A stretch of DNA of 64,000 bases, taken from Hyphomonadaceae bacterium (GTDB lineage Bacteria > Pseudomonadota > Alphaproteobacteria > Caulobacterales > Aquidulcibacteraceae). The translations under genes were made by a program, and so were the position numbers. The stretch covers positions 86,947 to 150,946 of the forward strand of contig JAEUMP010000020.1 of NCBI GenBank assembly GCA_016791445.1, written 5' to 3'. Below, piece after piece: positions 9,019 to 19,841 of the stretch (position 1 is its first letter; the number at the start of each line of letters is the position of its first letter). Under the pieces are notes generated by a model that was not told where the DNA came from, made no database searches, and saw nothing but the letters and a program-made list of their open reading frames with translations.

Positions 9019-9048
9019 TTGACTCGCGGACCTGATCCGCCTTAGTTC
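9019..9048 (+). promoter_or_regulatory. Candidate promoter of the ArsR-type regulator gene
   Basis: TTGACT (9019-9024) is followed after an 18-bp spacer by TAGTTC (9043-9048) as a weak -10. Transcription would then begin about at 9054-9056, the ATG of the regulator. No purine-rich ribosome site precedes that ATG, consistent with a leaderless mRNA. Confidence 0.4.
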
Positions 9049-9064
9049 GCCATATGGCAAACTA
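9043..9064. promoter_or_regulatory. Palindromic operator overlapping the start of the ArsR-type gene
   Basis: A 22-bp palindrome with arms TAGTTCGCCAT and ATGGCAAACTA; 10 of 11 pairs match. It covers the start codon (9054) and the candidate -10. A further exact half-site, TAGTTTGCC, lies at 8995-9003. The arrangement is what an autorepressing ArsR-family dimer would need. Confidence 0.6.
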
Positions 9065-9392
9065 TGAGCAGCGCCTCGATCTCGCCTTCGCGGCCCTCTC
9101 CGACCCCACGCGGCGGGCAATTGTCGCGCGGCTCTGCCGGGGAAAAGCCACGGTCAGCGAACTCGCCGCGCCCGTGGAAATCGGCCTGCCGACGCTGCTG
9201 AAGCACATCCGCGTTCTCGAGGAGAGCGGCCTCGTCTCGTCGGAAAAGACCGGACGCGTGCGCACGTGCGCGCTCGCTCCGGAGGCGCTCCGCGGCGCTG
9301 ACGCATGGCTGCGCACGCACATCACCACCTGGGAAAGGCGGCTCGACCGCCTGGAGGCGCATCTCGCGCGCCGCAAGAAGAAGGACTCGTGA
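9054..9392 (+). CDS. ArsR-family transcriptional regulator
   Basis: A 112-residue winged-helix repressor. ALSDPTRRAIVARL (about 13-26) and the recognition helix region PVEIGLPTLLKHIRVLEESGLV are typical of the ArsR subgroup that accompanies AHSA1/SRPBCC proteins rather than the metal sensors, and no CxC metal box is present. It is the first gene of a two-gene operon with the AHSA1 protein 2 nt downstream. A palindrome at its own start codon suggests autoregulation. Confidence 0.9.
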   Translation: MANYEQRLDLAFAALSDPTRRAIVARLCRGKATVSELAAPVEIGLPTLLKHIRVLEESGLVSSEKTGRVRTCALAPEALRGADAWLRTHITTWERRLDRLEAHLARRKKKDS

Positions 9393-9394
9393 CG

Positions 9395-9889
9395 ATGACC
9401 GACAGCACACGGACAACCTCCGCATGGGCGGCGTGGCCTCTCGATCGAGAAATCGTGCTTGCGCGCGTCATCGACGCGCCGCGCGACGCCGTCTTCGCGG
9501 CGTGGACGGATCCGGAGCAACTCGTGGTCTGGTTCGGGCCCGAAGGTCTTGCCATCGAAACGCGTGAGATCGACGTCACACCCGGCGGCGTCTGGCGGTT
9601 CGACATGGTGGGCGCGGATGTGCGCTACGACAACCGCATGCGGTTTCTCCGCATCGAACCGCCCTATCTGATCGAGGTCGAGCACGGCTCCGACAAGGAC
9701 GACGATCCCGGGATGTTTCGCATGCTCGTGACATTCGACGCGCAGTCGGACGGGAAGACGGTGCTCACCCTGCGCCAACTGCATCCCACTCGCGCACAAC
9801 GCGACGAAAGCGTCGGGTTCGGCGCCGTCGAATACGGCCAGCAGACGCTCGACAAGCTGGCGCGGCACCTCGCATCGCGCCGGCGCTGA
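9395..9889 (+). CDS. SRPBCC/AHSA1-domain protein
   Basis: A 164-residue START-like (helix-grip) protein of the AHSA1 (Aha1 C-terminal-like) family. RVIDAPRDAVFAAWTDPEQLVVWFGP (about 24-49) is the family opening and GGVWRFDM follows. These proteins bind hydrophobic ligands or act as accessory factors; the ligand is unknown. It starts 2 nt after the ArsR stop, in the common ArsR-AHSA1 pairing where the regulator controls the partner. Confidence 0.9.
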   Translation: MTDSTRTTSAWAAWPLDREIVLARVIDAPRDAVFAAWTDPEQLVVWFGPEGLAIETREIDVTPGGVWRFDMVGADVRYDNRMRFLRIEPPYLIEVEHGSDKDDDPGMFRMLVTFDAQSDGKTVLTLRQLHPTRAQRDESVGFGAVEYGQQTLDKLARHLASRRR

Positions 9890-9900
9890 GGCCGCCGCGC

Positions 9901-10221
9901 CTACGCCTCCTCCTGAAACTCGAGCCCTGCGGCGCCGTCGTGTTGCCACGCCACGCGCGCCCAGCGCTTCATGCCGGACAGCGGCTCCGCGATGACGATG
10001 CGGCCGGGCAGATCGATGCGGGTGGCGAACTCGATGCGGGCGCCGCCTTCGCTGATGTCCTTGATGATCGCCCGCACGGTGTAGAGCCCCTCGACCGTGA
10101 TCACGGCTTCGCGGAACACGGCTTCGCGCGTTTCCGTCCGCCGCTCCACCGGCGTGAGCGGCGCCAACGGGACGGCGGGCTCGTTGCGGCGCACGAGCTT
10201 GAGGAGAGCGCGCTTCAGCAT
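9901..10221 (-). CDS. Single-domain PilZ protein
   Basis: A 106-residue cytoplasmic protein consisting almost only of a PilZ domain, the c-di-GMP-binding fold. Both ligand motifs are visible: RxxxR in ERRTETREAV (about 26-35) and DxSxxG in IKDISEGGARIEF (about 52-64). ATG 10221 (MLKRALLKLVRR) was preferred to an upstream Met because it keeps the basic N-terminus typical of short PilZ proteins. The target process is unknown; there are no motility genes nearby. Confidence 0.85.
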   Translation of the reverse strand: MLKRALLKLVRRNEPAVPLAPLTPVERRTETREAVFREAVITVEGLYTVRAIIKDISEGGARIEFATRIDLPGRIVIAEPLSGMKRWARVAWQHDGAAGLEFQEEA

Positions 10222-10322
10222 GGCTTCCGACCTGAGTGGGGAGGCGAGTATCGGCCATCGCGGGCGCGCGCCCAACCGTCAGCATGAAGGCCGCGTTCAC
10301 CCTGTCGGGCCCCGCTCGCCCC

Positions 10323-10337
10323 ATAGGCGCAGTCTAT
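10323..10337. promoter_or_regulatory. OxyR-like half operator upstream of katG
   Basis: ATAG-N7-CTAT (10323-10326 and 10334-10337) matches one dyad of the OxyR consensus and lies about 95 bp before the katG start. The second dyad expected 7 bp further on is not clearly conserved. OxyR control of katG is well established in proteobacteria. Confidence 0.45.
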
Positions 10338-10358
10338 AGCTTGGTTTCACCCAATTGA

Positions 10359-12605
<2,247 letters not shown>

Positions 12606-12636
12606 TGGCTCAGGCGATCACCGCTTGATCGTGAGA

Positions 12637-12665
12637 CGGCGTCCCGGAATCCGGGACGCCGTTTT
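12637..12665 (+). terminator. Rho-independent terminator of katG
   Basis: A perfect 11-bp stem (CGGCGTCCCGG with CCGGGACGCCG) closes on an AAT loop and is followed by TTTT. It lies 31 bp after the katG stop and abuts the 3' end of the convergent SDR gene. Confidence 0.9.
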
Positions 12666-13357
12666 CACACCCGACCGTTTACGGGAATGAGTGCGCCCGT
12701 GACGGCGCGAGCGTGTTCAGACGTGAGGAACAGGATGACGGCGGCGAGTTCGTCCGGCGTGACCCACTTCGAGAAGTCGGCGTCCGGCATGTCCCGGCGA
12801 TTGGCGGGCGTGTCGATCGTGGAGGGCAGGACCGCGTTCACCGTCACCTTGCCCTTGTATTCCTCGGCGAGACTCTCGGTCAGACGATGAACACCCGACT
12901 TGGACGCCGCATAAGCGCCCATGCCCGCCCCGGCCTTGAACGCGGCGCCCGCGCCGACATTGACGATCGCCCCCGCCCCGCAGGCTTCAAGATGCGGCAG
13001 CGCCGCCTTGCTGGCGCAGACGGCGGTCATGAGGTTCACCCGGAACATGGACGCCCAGGTTTCCGGCGCGCCCTCCGCCAGCGGCTCCCAGCGGAAACCG
13101 CCGGCGATGTTCACAAGAGCGTCAATCCGGCCCAGCCGCGCGGCGATCTCCTGCATGGCCGCAGCGGCGGCGACGGCGTCCGCCAGATCGATCCCGCCAA
13201 GGGCGAGCCCCTCCGGGCCCACCATTTCGGCGCCGCCCTCGTGCGTGCTGTGGTCGAGCGCCGCGACGCGCCAGCCAGCCGCCCGGGCGGCCGCCACGAC
13301 CGCGCGCCCCAATGCGCCGAACGCCCCCGTGATCACCATCACTTTGCCCTGCACCAC
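12665..13357 (-). CDS. Short-chain dehydrogenase/reductase (SDR) family protein
   Basis: A 230-residue Rossmann-fold protein, probably an NAD(P)-dependent oxidoreductase. The nucleotide loop is TGAFGALGRAV (near residue 10), NIAGGF replaces the usual NNAG, and the active-site YxxxK is YAASK. The position 13 residues before Tyr, normally the catalytic Ser, is Ala (in NVGAGAAFKAG), so catalysis may differ or be lost. GTG 13357 was chosen because GGGGAG lies 5 nt upstream; ATG 13405 is an alternative. Substrate unknown. It converges with katG and diverges from pckA. Confidence 0.85.
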   Translation of the reverse strand: MVQGKVMVITGAFGALGRAVVAAARAAGWRVAALDHSTHEGGAEMVGPEGLALGGIDLADAVAAAAAMQEIAARLGRIDALVNIAGGFRWEPLAEGAPETWASMFRVNLMTAVCASKAALPHLEACGAGAIVNVGAGAAFKAGAGMGAYAASKSGVHRLTESLAEEYKGKVTVNAVLPSTIDTPANRRDMPDADFSKWVTPDELAAVILFLTSEHARAVTGALIPVNGRV

Positions 13358-13493
13358 GTGCTCCCCGACTGCTGCGTGCGCATGCGTCGCACCGTCGGGG
13401 GCGTTTACCATCTCGCAGGCGCACACGCACGGCGCGGTGTTTGCACGCACCCCCGGACCAGAAAAATGATGCGGGTTGACGGGCCCGCACCGA

Positions 13494-13520
13494 TTTTGTC
13501 TCTGTCTCCAGAGGACAAAA
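13494..13520. promoter_or_regulatory. Inverted repeat upstream of PEP carboxykinase gene
   Basis: TTTTGTC (13494-13500) and GACAAAA (13514-13520) form a perfect 7-bp dyad with 13 bp between arms; the inner CTG/CAG adds imperfect symmetry. It lies 67 bp before the pckA start codon, in promoter position, and could bind a regulator of gluconeogenesis. Confidence 0.4.
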
Positions 13521-13587
13521 GGTCTTTGGAACCGTTGAGTTGGCGAACCGGCGGTGGCCGGACGCTTTGGTGGAAGGGAAGTCACCC

Positions 13588-15444
13588 GTGGCAGATCAAG
13601 TCGTTCAGGGCCTCGACAAGGCGCCCACCAAGCACGCTCGTCTCCTCGCCTGGGTCCGCGAGGTCGCTGCCCTGACGAAGCCGGACCGGGTCTACTGGTG
13701 CGACGGCTCCGACGAGGAGTGGGACCGCCTGACGCGCGAACTCGAAGCCGCAGGCACGCTGCGCCGCCTCGATCCGAAAAAGCGTCCGAACTCCTTCTGG
13801 GCGGCTTCCGATCCGCGCGACGTGGCGCGCGTGGAAAGCCGCACTTTCATCTGCTCGGAAAACAAGGACGACGCCGGCCCGACCAACAACTGGCGCGCGC
13901 CCGCCGACATGCGCGCGACGCTTCAGCCGCTCTTCGACGGCTGCATGCGCGGCCGCACCATGTATGTCTGCGCGTTCTCGATGGGGCCGATCGGCTCTCC
14001 CATTTCAGCGCTCGGGGTAGAAATCACCGACAGCGCCTATGTCGCGCTCTCGATGCGCGTGATGACGCGTATGGGTAAGGCAGCCCTCGACGCACTCGGC
14101 GAGGACGGCTTCTTCGTGCCGGCGCTGCACACTGTCGGCGCCCCGCTCCAGCCCGGCCAGAAGGACGTAGCCTGGCCGTGCAACGACGAGAAGTACATCG
14201 TGCACTTCCCCGAAACGCGCGAGATCTGGTCCTACGGTTCGGGCTATGGCGGCAACGCGCTGCTCGGCAAGAAGTGCTATGCGCTGCGCATCGCCTCGGT
14301 GATGGCGCGCGACGAGGGCTGGCTCGCCGAGCACATGCTCATCCTCAAGCTGACCTCGCCGCAGAACGAAAAGCACTTCGTGGCGGCGGCCTTCCCGTCC
14401 GCGTGCGGCAAGACGAACCTCGCCATGCTGCAGCCGACGCTGAAAGGCTGGAAGGCCGAGACGGTCGGCGACGACATCTGCTGGATGCGCAAGGGCGCCG
14501 ACGGCCGCCTCTATGCGATCAATCCGGAATTCGGCTTCTTCGGCGTTGCGCCGGGCACGTCCGCGAAGACCAACAAGAGCGCCCTCGACACGCTCTACGC
14601 CAACTGCATCTTCACCAACACCGCCATCACCGACGACGGCGACGTGTGGTGGGAAGGCCTGACCGACACGCCCCCGCCCGGCCTCACCGACTGGCAGGGC
14701 AACCGCTGGCTGCCGGACTCGAAATTCCCCGCCGCTCACCCGAACGCACGTTTCGCGGTGCCGGCCTCGCAGTGCCCCGTCATTGCAGATGAATGGGATG
14801 ATCCCGCCGGCGTGCCGATCTCGGCGATCCTCTTCGGCGGCCGCCGCGCGAGCGCGGTGCCGCTGGTGACGGAAGCGTTCGACTGGGCGCACGGCGTGTT
14901 CCTCGCGTCGAACGTCGCGTCGGAAGGCACCGCGGCAGCGGAGAACAAGGTGGGCGAACTGCGCCGCGATCCCTTCGCGATGCTGCCCTTCTGCGGCTAC
15001 AACATGGGCGACTACTTCGCCCACTGGCTGAAGATCGGCGAAACGTCCGAAGCCTCGAAGCTGCCGAAGATCTTCTTCGTCAACTGGTTCCGCAAGGACG
15101 AGAACGGCAAGTTCGTCTGGCCGGGCTTCGGCGACAACTCCCGCGTGCTCGCCTGGATCGTCGATCGTCTCGAAGGGCGCGCAGAAGCGGTCGAGACGCC
15201 GATCGGGCTCCTGCCCGCCAAGGGCGCGCTCGACACGTCGGGCCTGACGCTGACGGATGCGCAACTCGATCTTCTGCTCACTGTCGACAAGGCGGTCTGG
15301 GCGGAAGAGGCGGCCCTCATTCCCGCGCATTACGCCTCGTTCGGCTCTCGTCTTCCGGCGGAGCTGAACCGTCAGTATGCCGCGTTGCAGGCGCGCCTCT
15401 CCGGCGCAACCGCTGCGGAAGCGGCGCGCGTGGCGGCGGAGTAA
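13588..15444 (+). CDS. pckG: Phosphoenolpyruvate carboxykinase (GTP)
   Basis: Converts oxaloacetate and GTP to PEP, CO2 and GDP, the entry step of gluconeogenesis. The 618-residue length and the P-loop [15 protein letters not shown] place it in the GTP-dependent family, not the ATP-dependent pckA family of many alphaproteobacteria. Other family marks are the Arg/Asn-rich substrate region [12 protein letters not shown] and the GGRR motif ([12 protein letters not shown]). GTG 13588 has GGAAGGGA 8 nt upstream; an in-frame ATG at 13540 is possible but adds 16 non-conserved residues. An inverted repeat at 13494-13520 may regulate it. Confidence 0.95.
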   Translation: MADQVVQGLDKAPTKHARLLAWVREVAALTKPDRVYWCDGSDEEWDRLTRELEAAGTLRRLDPKKRPNSFWAASDPRDVARVESRTFICSENKDDAGPTNNWRAPADMRATLQPLFDGCMRGRTMYVCAFSMGPIGSPISALGVEITDSAYVALSMRVMTRMGKAALDALGEDGFFVPALHTVGAPLQPGQKDVAWPCNDEKYIVHFPETREIWSYGSGYGGNALLGKKCYALRIASVMARDEGWLAEHMLILKLTSPQNEKHFVAAAFPSACGKTNLAMLQPTLKGWKAETVGDDICWMRKGADGRLYAINPEFGFFGVAPGTSAKTNKSALDTLYANCIFTNTAITDDGDVWWEGLTDTPPPGLTDWQGNRWLPDSKFPAAHPNARFAVPASQCPVIADEWDDPAGVPISAILFGGRRASAVPLVTEAFDWAHGVFLASNVASEGTAAAENKVGELRRDPFAMLPFCGYNMGDYFAHWLKIGETSEASKLPKIFFVNWFRKDENGKFVWPGFGDNSRVLAWIVDRLEGRAEAVETPIGLLPAKGALDTSGLTLTDAQLDLLLTVDKAVWAEEAALIPAHYASFGSRLPAELNRQYAALQARLSGATAAEAARVAAE

Positions 15445-15562
15445 CCCGCTGCCGCCATTTCCGGGTCGATGCGGGTGTGACATCGCGCCCGCGCGTCCTA
15501 TGTGATCCCCGGGCGGTCGCGGCGACGTATGCGTCTGCGAGCTGACGGCCGCGAGGATGGTG

Positions 15563-16144
15563 ATGACGAAGAAGAAAAAGCCCACCCAGGCCGAGGCCGA
15601 GGCCGCCGTCCGCACGCTCATCGAATGGGCGGGTGATAATCCCGAGCGTGAAGGCCTGCTGGAGACGCCGGCGCGCGTGGCGCGGAGCTATCGCGAGCTG
15701 TTCGCCGGCTACGAGACCGACCCGCGCGACTATCTCGAACGCACCTTCGAGGAAGTGGGCGGCTACGACGAAATGGTCGTCCTGCAGGACATCCGCGTCG
15801 TCAGCTTCTGCGAGCATCACATGCTGCCCGTGATCGGGCGCGCGCATGTGGGCTACCTGCCGAACGACCGCGTGGTGGGAATCTCCAAGCTCGCACGCGT
15901 GGTGCAGGGCTTCGCGCGGCGCCTGTCGATCCAGGAAAAGCTCACCGCCGACATCGCCAACGCGATCCAGGACATCCTGAAGCCGCAAGGCGTCGGCGTC
16001 GTCATCCAGGCCGAGCACTCCTGCATGACGCTGCGCGGCGTGAACAATCCGGGCTCGAAACTGACGACCTCGAAGCTGCTCGGCGTGATGCAAGAGGACC
16101 ATCGCACACGGCAGGAATTCCTGCGGCTGGTGAACGGTCATTGA
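15563..16144 (+). CDS. folE: GTP cyclohydrolase I
   Basis: Converts GTP to 7,8-dihydroneopterin triphosphate, the first step of folate and pterin synthesis and the supply of substrate for the QueD-like protein at 34.3 kb. The 193-residue protein has the zinc ligands Cys and His in [10 protein letters not shown] (about 75-84) and the second Cys in [13 protein letters not shown] 15563 lies 6 nt after GAGG; the earlier ATG at 15557 abuts that ribosome site. Confidence 0.96.
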   Translation: MTKKKKPTQAEAEAAVRTLIEWAGDNPEREGLLETPARVARSYRELFAGYETDPRDYLERTFEEVGGYDEMVVLQDIRVVSFCEHHMLPVIGRAHVGYLPNDRVVGISKLARVVQGFARRLSIQEKLTADIANAIQDILKPQGVGVVIQAEHSCMTLRGVNNPGSKLTTSKLLGVMQEDHRTRQEFLRLVNGH

Positions 16145-16227
16145 CAGCGCGGGCGCGCTTCGCGGGTCTCTGGCCTGCTTCTCCTGACTGAAGTACTGCA
16201 TCAGGCGCATCAGCCAGGGGCGCATTC

Positions 16228-17187
16228 ATGGATTGGTTTCCAGTCGCAGCATCGCTCGCGGGCGGTCTGGTGCTGCTCGCCCTGGGTGGCGAGTTCGTCG
16301 TTCGCGGCGCCGTCGGCGTCGCGCGCAAGTTCGGCATCTCGGAGCTGATGATCGGACTGACTCTCGTCGGTTTCGGCACCTCGTCGCCGGAACTCGCCGC
16401 GAGCATCAATGCGGCGCTGGCGGGATCGCCCGGCATCGCCGTGGGCAACGTCGTCGGGTCGAACATCTCCAATGTCCTGCTGATATTTGCGCTCGTCGCG
16501 ATCGTGCGGCCGATCACCGTCGACCCGAAGGCGCTGCAGCGCGACGGGTGGGTGATGTTGCTTGCAACGCTGGTATTCATCGCCGCGGCCGTGGTCCTCG
16601 ACGAATTCTCTCGCCTCACCGGCGCGGCGTTTGTCGCCGCGCTCATCGGGTACCTCGTTTTCACGTATTTCGCCGAACGCAAGAGCGAGCCCGCCGCACG
16701 GATTCACGAAGCGGATGCGCAGCTCCATGAGCCGAAGCCGGCGCCGCTGTGGCGATCAGGCGCCATCGCGATCGTCGGTCTGGTGATGCTGGTGTTCGGC
16801 GCCGACCTGCTCATCGGCGGGGCCAAGACCGTCGCCCGCGCCGCCGGCATGTCCGAGACCATCATCGGTCTGACGATCGTGGCGCTCGGCACGTCGCTGC
16901 CCGAACTCGTCACCTCGGTGATGGCCGCGCTCAAGGGCCGTTCCGACGTGGCGTTCGGCGGCATCATCGGCTCGAACATCTACAACATTCTCGGCATCAT
17001 CGGCATCACGGCCCTGGTCCAGCCGATCGCCGTCCCGGTCGACCTGCTCGCGCGGGACTGGGCGGCGCTCTATGTGGCGACCTTGCTGATCGTGCTGCAC
17101 GCGAACACAGGTGGTCGCGTCAACCGGCTGGAGGGCGGATTCCTTCTGCTGCACTATGTCGGCTATTGCTGGCTGCTGCTGAATTGA
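16228..17187 (+). CDS. Calcium/sodium antiporter (CaCA family)
   Basis: A 319-residue inner-membrane cation exchanger with about ten hydrophobic segments in two inverted halves. Each half carries the alpha-repeat ion-binding motif: GFGTSSPELAASI with GNVVGSNISNVLL in the first, and ALGTSLPELVTSV with GGIIGSNIYNIL in the second. The halves are joined by a charged loop near residues 150-175. It resembles the YrbG subgroup; Ca2+/Na+ specificity is by family only. Confidence 0.92.
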   Translation: MDWFPVAASLAGGLVLLALGGEFVVRGAVGVARKFGISELMIGLTLVGFGTSSPELAASINAALAGSPGIAVGNVVGSNISNVLLIFALVAIVRPITVDPKALQRDGWVMLLATLVFIAAAVVLDEFSRLTGAAFVAALIGYLVFTYFAERKSEPAARIHEADAQLHEPKPAPLWRSGAIAIVGLVMLVFGADLLIGGAKTVARAAGMSETIIGLTIVALGTSLPELVTSVMAALKGRSDVAFGGIIGSNIYNILGIIGITALVQPIAVPVDLLARDWAALYVATLLIVLHANTGGRVNRLEGGFLLLHYVGYCWLLLN

Positions 17188-17197
17188 CGGCGCAAGC

Positions 17198-17905
17198 CTA
17201 GCGCGGGCGCCCGCGAAACCCCTTCGCCACGAGAAAGATCTCAGGGCTCCCCGCGCGGCTTGCCGGCGGCTTGGCGTGCTTCACTTCCGCGAAGTTCCTC
17301 TTCAGCTCGGCGAGCAGCGCCGCATCGACGCCGCCCTGGAACGCCTTCGTCACGAACGCCCCGCCAGGTGCGAGCACGTCCATCGCGAAGTGCGCTGCGG
17401 CTTCCGCGAGCGCGCCGGTCTTGATCTGGTCTGTCGCGCGGTGACCGGTGGTGTTGGCGGCCATGTCGCTCATCACGAGATCGGGCGGGCCGCCGAGTTC
17501 GGCCATCAGCGCCGCCGGCGCATCGTCGTCGAGAAAGTCCATAAGCAGGAACACCGCGCCCTCCATCGGCGTCACATGGAGGAGATCGATGCCGACGACC
17601 TTCGCAGCCCCCTTGTACAGCGCCACCTGCGCCCAGCCGCCGGGAGCCGCGCCGAGATCGCAGACGCGCAGGCCCTTCTTCAGCAGCCCGAATTTCTCGT
17701 CGAGTTCGAGGAGCTTGTAGGCCGAGCGCGCGCGCCAGCCGTCGGCGATCGCGCGCTGCACATACGGATCGTTGAGCTGGCGCTCGATCCAGTTCTTGGA
17801 GGACTCGTTCTTCGCCTTGCGCGACTTGATGGCGAGCTTGCGTCCTCCCGTCGATGCTTCGGCAGGCTTCTTCCACCCGCGCTTTTCTTCCGGTTCGTCA
17901 CTCAT
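17198..17905 (-). CDS. rlmE: 23S rRNA (uridine-2'-O) methyltransferase RlmE/FtsJ
   Basis: Methylates the 2'-O of U2552 (E. coli numbering) in 23S rRNA during 50S assembly. The 235-residue protein has the SAM motif VCDLGAAPGGWAQVAL and the K-D-K-E tetrad: Lys in RSAYKL, Asp in VMSDMA, Lys in VTKAFQGG and Glu in SPEIFLVAKG. A Lys-rich N-terminal extension of about 35 residues precedes the domain. Its start overlaps the stop of the phosphatase gene upstream by 4 nt (17902-17905), a pairing seen in related alphaproteobacteria. Confidence 0.95.
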   Translation of the reverse strand: MSDEPEEKRGWKKPAEASTGGRKLAIKSRKAKNESSKNWIERQLNDPYVQRAIADGWRARSAYKLLELDEKFGLLKKGLRVCDLGAAPGGWAQVALYKGAAKVVGIDLLHVTPMEGAVFLLMDFLDDDAPAALMAELGGPPDLVMSDMAANTTGHRATDQIKTGALAEAAAHFAMDVLAPGGAFVTKAFQGGVDAALLAELKRNFAEVKHAKPPASRAGSPEIFLVAKGFRGRPR

Positions 17906-18945
17906 GACGCACTTGCGCGCGATGCGGCGATCAGTTCAAGCAGCACGCCTTCCCGCAGACCGCGATCCGCCACGCGCACCCGCTCCACCGGCCAGAGTTG
18001 CGATACCGCCTCGAGGATCGCCGAACCCGGCACCACGAGATCCGCACGGTCGGCGCCGATGCACGGATGTGCTGCGCGGCTCTCCCGCGTCACAGAACGT
18101 AGCTGCCCCGACACCTTCCGCACGTCGTACATCTGCATCCAGAGGCCATCGACGCGGGAGCGCTGATACTTCGGCAATTCCAGATGCACCCCCGCGAGCG
18201 AGGACACCGCGCCCGATGTCCCCACCATGTGTGCGCGCCCGATGTGGAAGGCATTCTTGAACTGGTCGGCGCCGGCGAAGGCGCGCACATGATCGGCGGC
18301 GGCGGCGCTCATGGCTGCGTACCAGTTGGGATCGGGCATGTCCGGTTCAGGAAACTGCTCTGCGAGGGTGACAACCCCCACCGGCAGCGACGTCCACGCC
18401 AGCACCCGCGGCTTGGCGTGCATGCTGCGCGGATCGACCCAAGACAGTTCCGTCGACCCGCCGCCGATGTCGATGACGAGCGCCACATCCGCCGACGGGT
18501 CCATCAGCGGCGCGCAGCCAAGCACCGAGAGGCGCGCTTCCTCCGCCGGCGTCACGATCTCGAGCGTCAGGCCTGTCTCGCGTTTCACGCGCGTGAGAAA
18601 TTCCGTTCCGTTGGCCGCGATCCGGCAGGCCTGGGTGGCGATGCACCGGATCCTGAGCTGCTGGTGGGGCGCAACGATCCGGGCGCACTCCATGAGGGCC
18701 TCCATCGCCCGGCCCATGGCCGTGTCCGACAGGACCCCGCTCGCCGTCAGGCCTTCGCCCAGACGGATGATCCGCGAGTACGACTCCAGGACGCGGAAGC
18801 CGCGCTGGGTCGGCTCGGCCAGCAGCAGCCGGCAATTGTTGGTCCCCAGATCGAGCGCGGCGTACACCACGTCACCGGTGGGCGCGCCGTGATATGGGGC
18901 GGCGCGTTTGCGCCCCGGGCGCTCCGCTCCGTCCTTGTCCGCCAT
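17902..18945 (-). CDS. Ppx/GppA phosphatase family protein
   Basis: An exopolyphosphatase or guanosine pentaphosphatase of the actin-like ASKHA fold, 347 residues. Phosphate-1 motif AALDLGTNNCRLLLAEP (near residue 29), catalytic Glu region TPAEEARLSVLG and phosphate-2 motif VIDIGGGSTELSW are all present. The protein is the short form without the C-terminal HD-like domain of E. coli Ppx. It precedes rlmE in an overlapping operon. Polyphosphate versus pppGpp specificity cannot be decided from sequence. Confidence 0.9.
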   Translation of the reverse strand: MADKDGAERPGRKRAAPYHGAPTGDVVYAALDLGTNNCRLLLAEPTQRGFRVLESYSRIIRLGEGLTASGVLSDTAMGRAMEALMECARIVAPHQQLRIRCIATQACRIAANGTEFLTRVKRETGLTLEIVTPAEEARLSVLGCAPLMDPSADVALVIDIGGGSTELSWVDPRSMHAKPRVLAWTSLPVGVVTLAEQFPEPDMPDPNWYAAMSAAAADHVRAFAGADQFKNAFHIGRAHMVGTSGAVSSLAGVHLELPKYQRSRVDGLWMQMYDVRKVSGQLRSVTRESRAAHPCIGADRADLVVPGSAILEAVSQLWPVERVRVADRGLREGVLLELIAASRASAS

Positions 18946-19052
18946 GGATTCCTGCCCTGTGCAGCGCCCCCCGAATACAATCGGGAGGCGTCCGCAACTG
19001 ACTACTTTTCAGGCACATGCTAGCAAGGACTGTGGGTCCCGTGAACCGCGCC

Positions 19053-19080
19053 CTTGTTGGAGGGTTTTCAGGCCCCTACC
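19053..19080 (+). promoter_or_regulatory. Possible heat-shock (RpoH) promoter of hspQ
   Basis: CTTG (19053-19056, in CCCTTGTTGG) and CCCCTACC (19073-19080) have roughly the layout of alphaproteobacterial sigma-32 promoters, and hspQ is a heat-shock gene in E. coli. The -10 match is loose. Confidence 0.3.
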
Positions 19081-19114
19081 TTTTCTGTCGAAGCGGACAT
19101 CCGCGGAGGTAGAC

Positions 19115-19438
19115 ATGCGTGAAGCCAAGTTCGGTATCGGTCAGGTGGTCAAGCACCGCCTGTTCCCGTTCCGCGGCGTCATCGTCGACGTCGACCCCGT
19201 GTTCAACAACACCGAGGAATGGTGGTTGGCCATCCCGGAGGCAATCCGCCCCCGCAAGGATCAGCCTTTCTATCACCTGCTCGCCGAGAACGAGGAAAGC
19301 CATTACACGGCCTACGTCTCCGAGCAGAACCTCCTGATCGACGACACGGGTGAGCCGGTCTCGCACCCGGCGGTGACGGAAGCGTTCCAGATCAGCAAGG
19401 ACGGCGGCTACAAGCTGCGGCCAAGCCTGCTGAACTAA
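19115..19438 (+). CDS. hspQ: Heat shock protein HspQ
   Basis: A 107-residue HspQ-family protein, a small hemimethylated-DNA-binding-like (YccV) fold. In E. coli and Salmonella it modulates DnaA turnover and acts as a specificity factor for Lon. Conserved features include KFGIGQVVKHRLFPFRGVIVDVDP at the N-terminus and the EEWW, PFYHLLAEN and YVSEQNLL segments. ATG 19115 follows GGAGG in CGCGGAGGTAGAC. The gene is divergent from the phosphatase gene. Confidence 0.95.
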   Translation: MREAKFGIGQVVKHRLFPFRGVIVDVDPVFNNTEEWWLAIPEAIRPRKDQPFYHLLAENEESHYTAYVSEQNLLIDDTGEPVSHPAVTEAFQISKDGGYKLRPSLLN

Positions 19439-19448
19439 GCTTGCTGAT

Positions 19449-19841
19449 CTAGTCGGCGAGCAACGCCACCGCCTCGATCTCGATTTTCCACGACGGGTCC
19501 ACCAGCCGACTGACGAAAACGGCGGTAGAAGCCGGCCTGTGTTCACCGAGATATTTCGCACGCGCCTTCCGCACGGAGTCCGCGTCGCCGTCGTCCTCGG
19601 TAACGAAGGTCGTCAGCTTGATGATGTTCGAAGGCGGCGCGCCGCGATCGGCGAGAATGGCGACGATGTTGGCATAAACTTGGTCTGCCTGCGCCGCGAG
19701 CGACTCCGGAACGGAGCCGTCTGGCGCCACAGGGACTTGCCCCGACAAGTACAGAAGACGCGCGCCAGGCGGCGTTTCGACGACGTGCGTGTAGCGCCCC
19801 AACGGTGGCGTCACGACATCGGGATTGTACAGTTTCAACAT
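19449..19841 (-). CDS. RidA/YjgF-family protein
   Basis: A 130-residue Rid-family protein; members hydrolyse reactive enamine/imine intermediates released by PLP enzymes. The key Arg of the active group is present in RPASTAVFV (near residue 104). ATG 19841 shares its A with the astB TGA stop (TGATG), so it is the last gene of the ast operon and is probably translated by re-initiation. A link to imines formed during arginine or ornithine transamination is inference. Confidence 0.9.
   Translation of the reverse strand: MLKLYNPDVVTPPLGRYTHVVETPPGARLLYLSGQVPVAPDGSVPESLAAQADQVYANIVAILADRGAPPSNIIKLTTFVTEDDGDADSVRKARAKYLGEHRPASTAVFVSRLVDPSWKIEIEAVALLAD

Noticed and set aside
14005..15621. Long open frame antisense to PEP carboxykinase (538 codons)
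   Set aside because: Composition is Arg/Ala/Gly/His-rich with no family resemblance; it is the shadow of a strongly conserved gene in GC-rich DNA.
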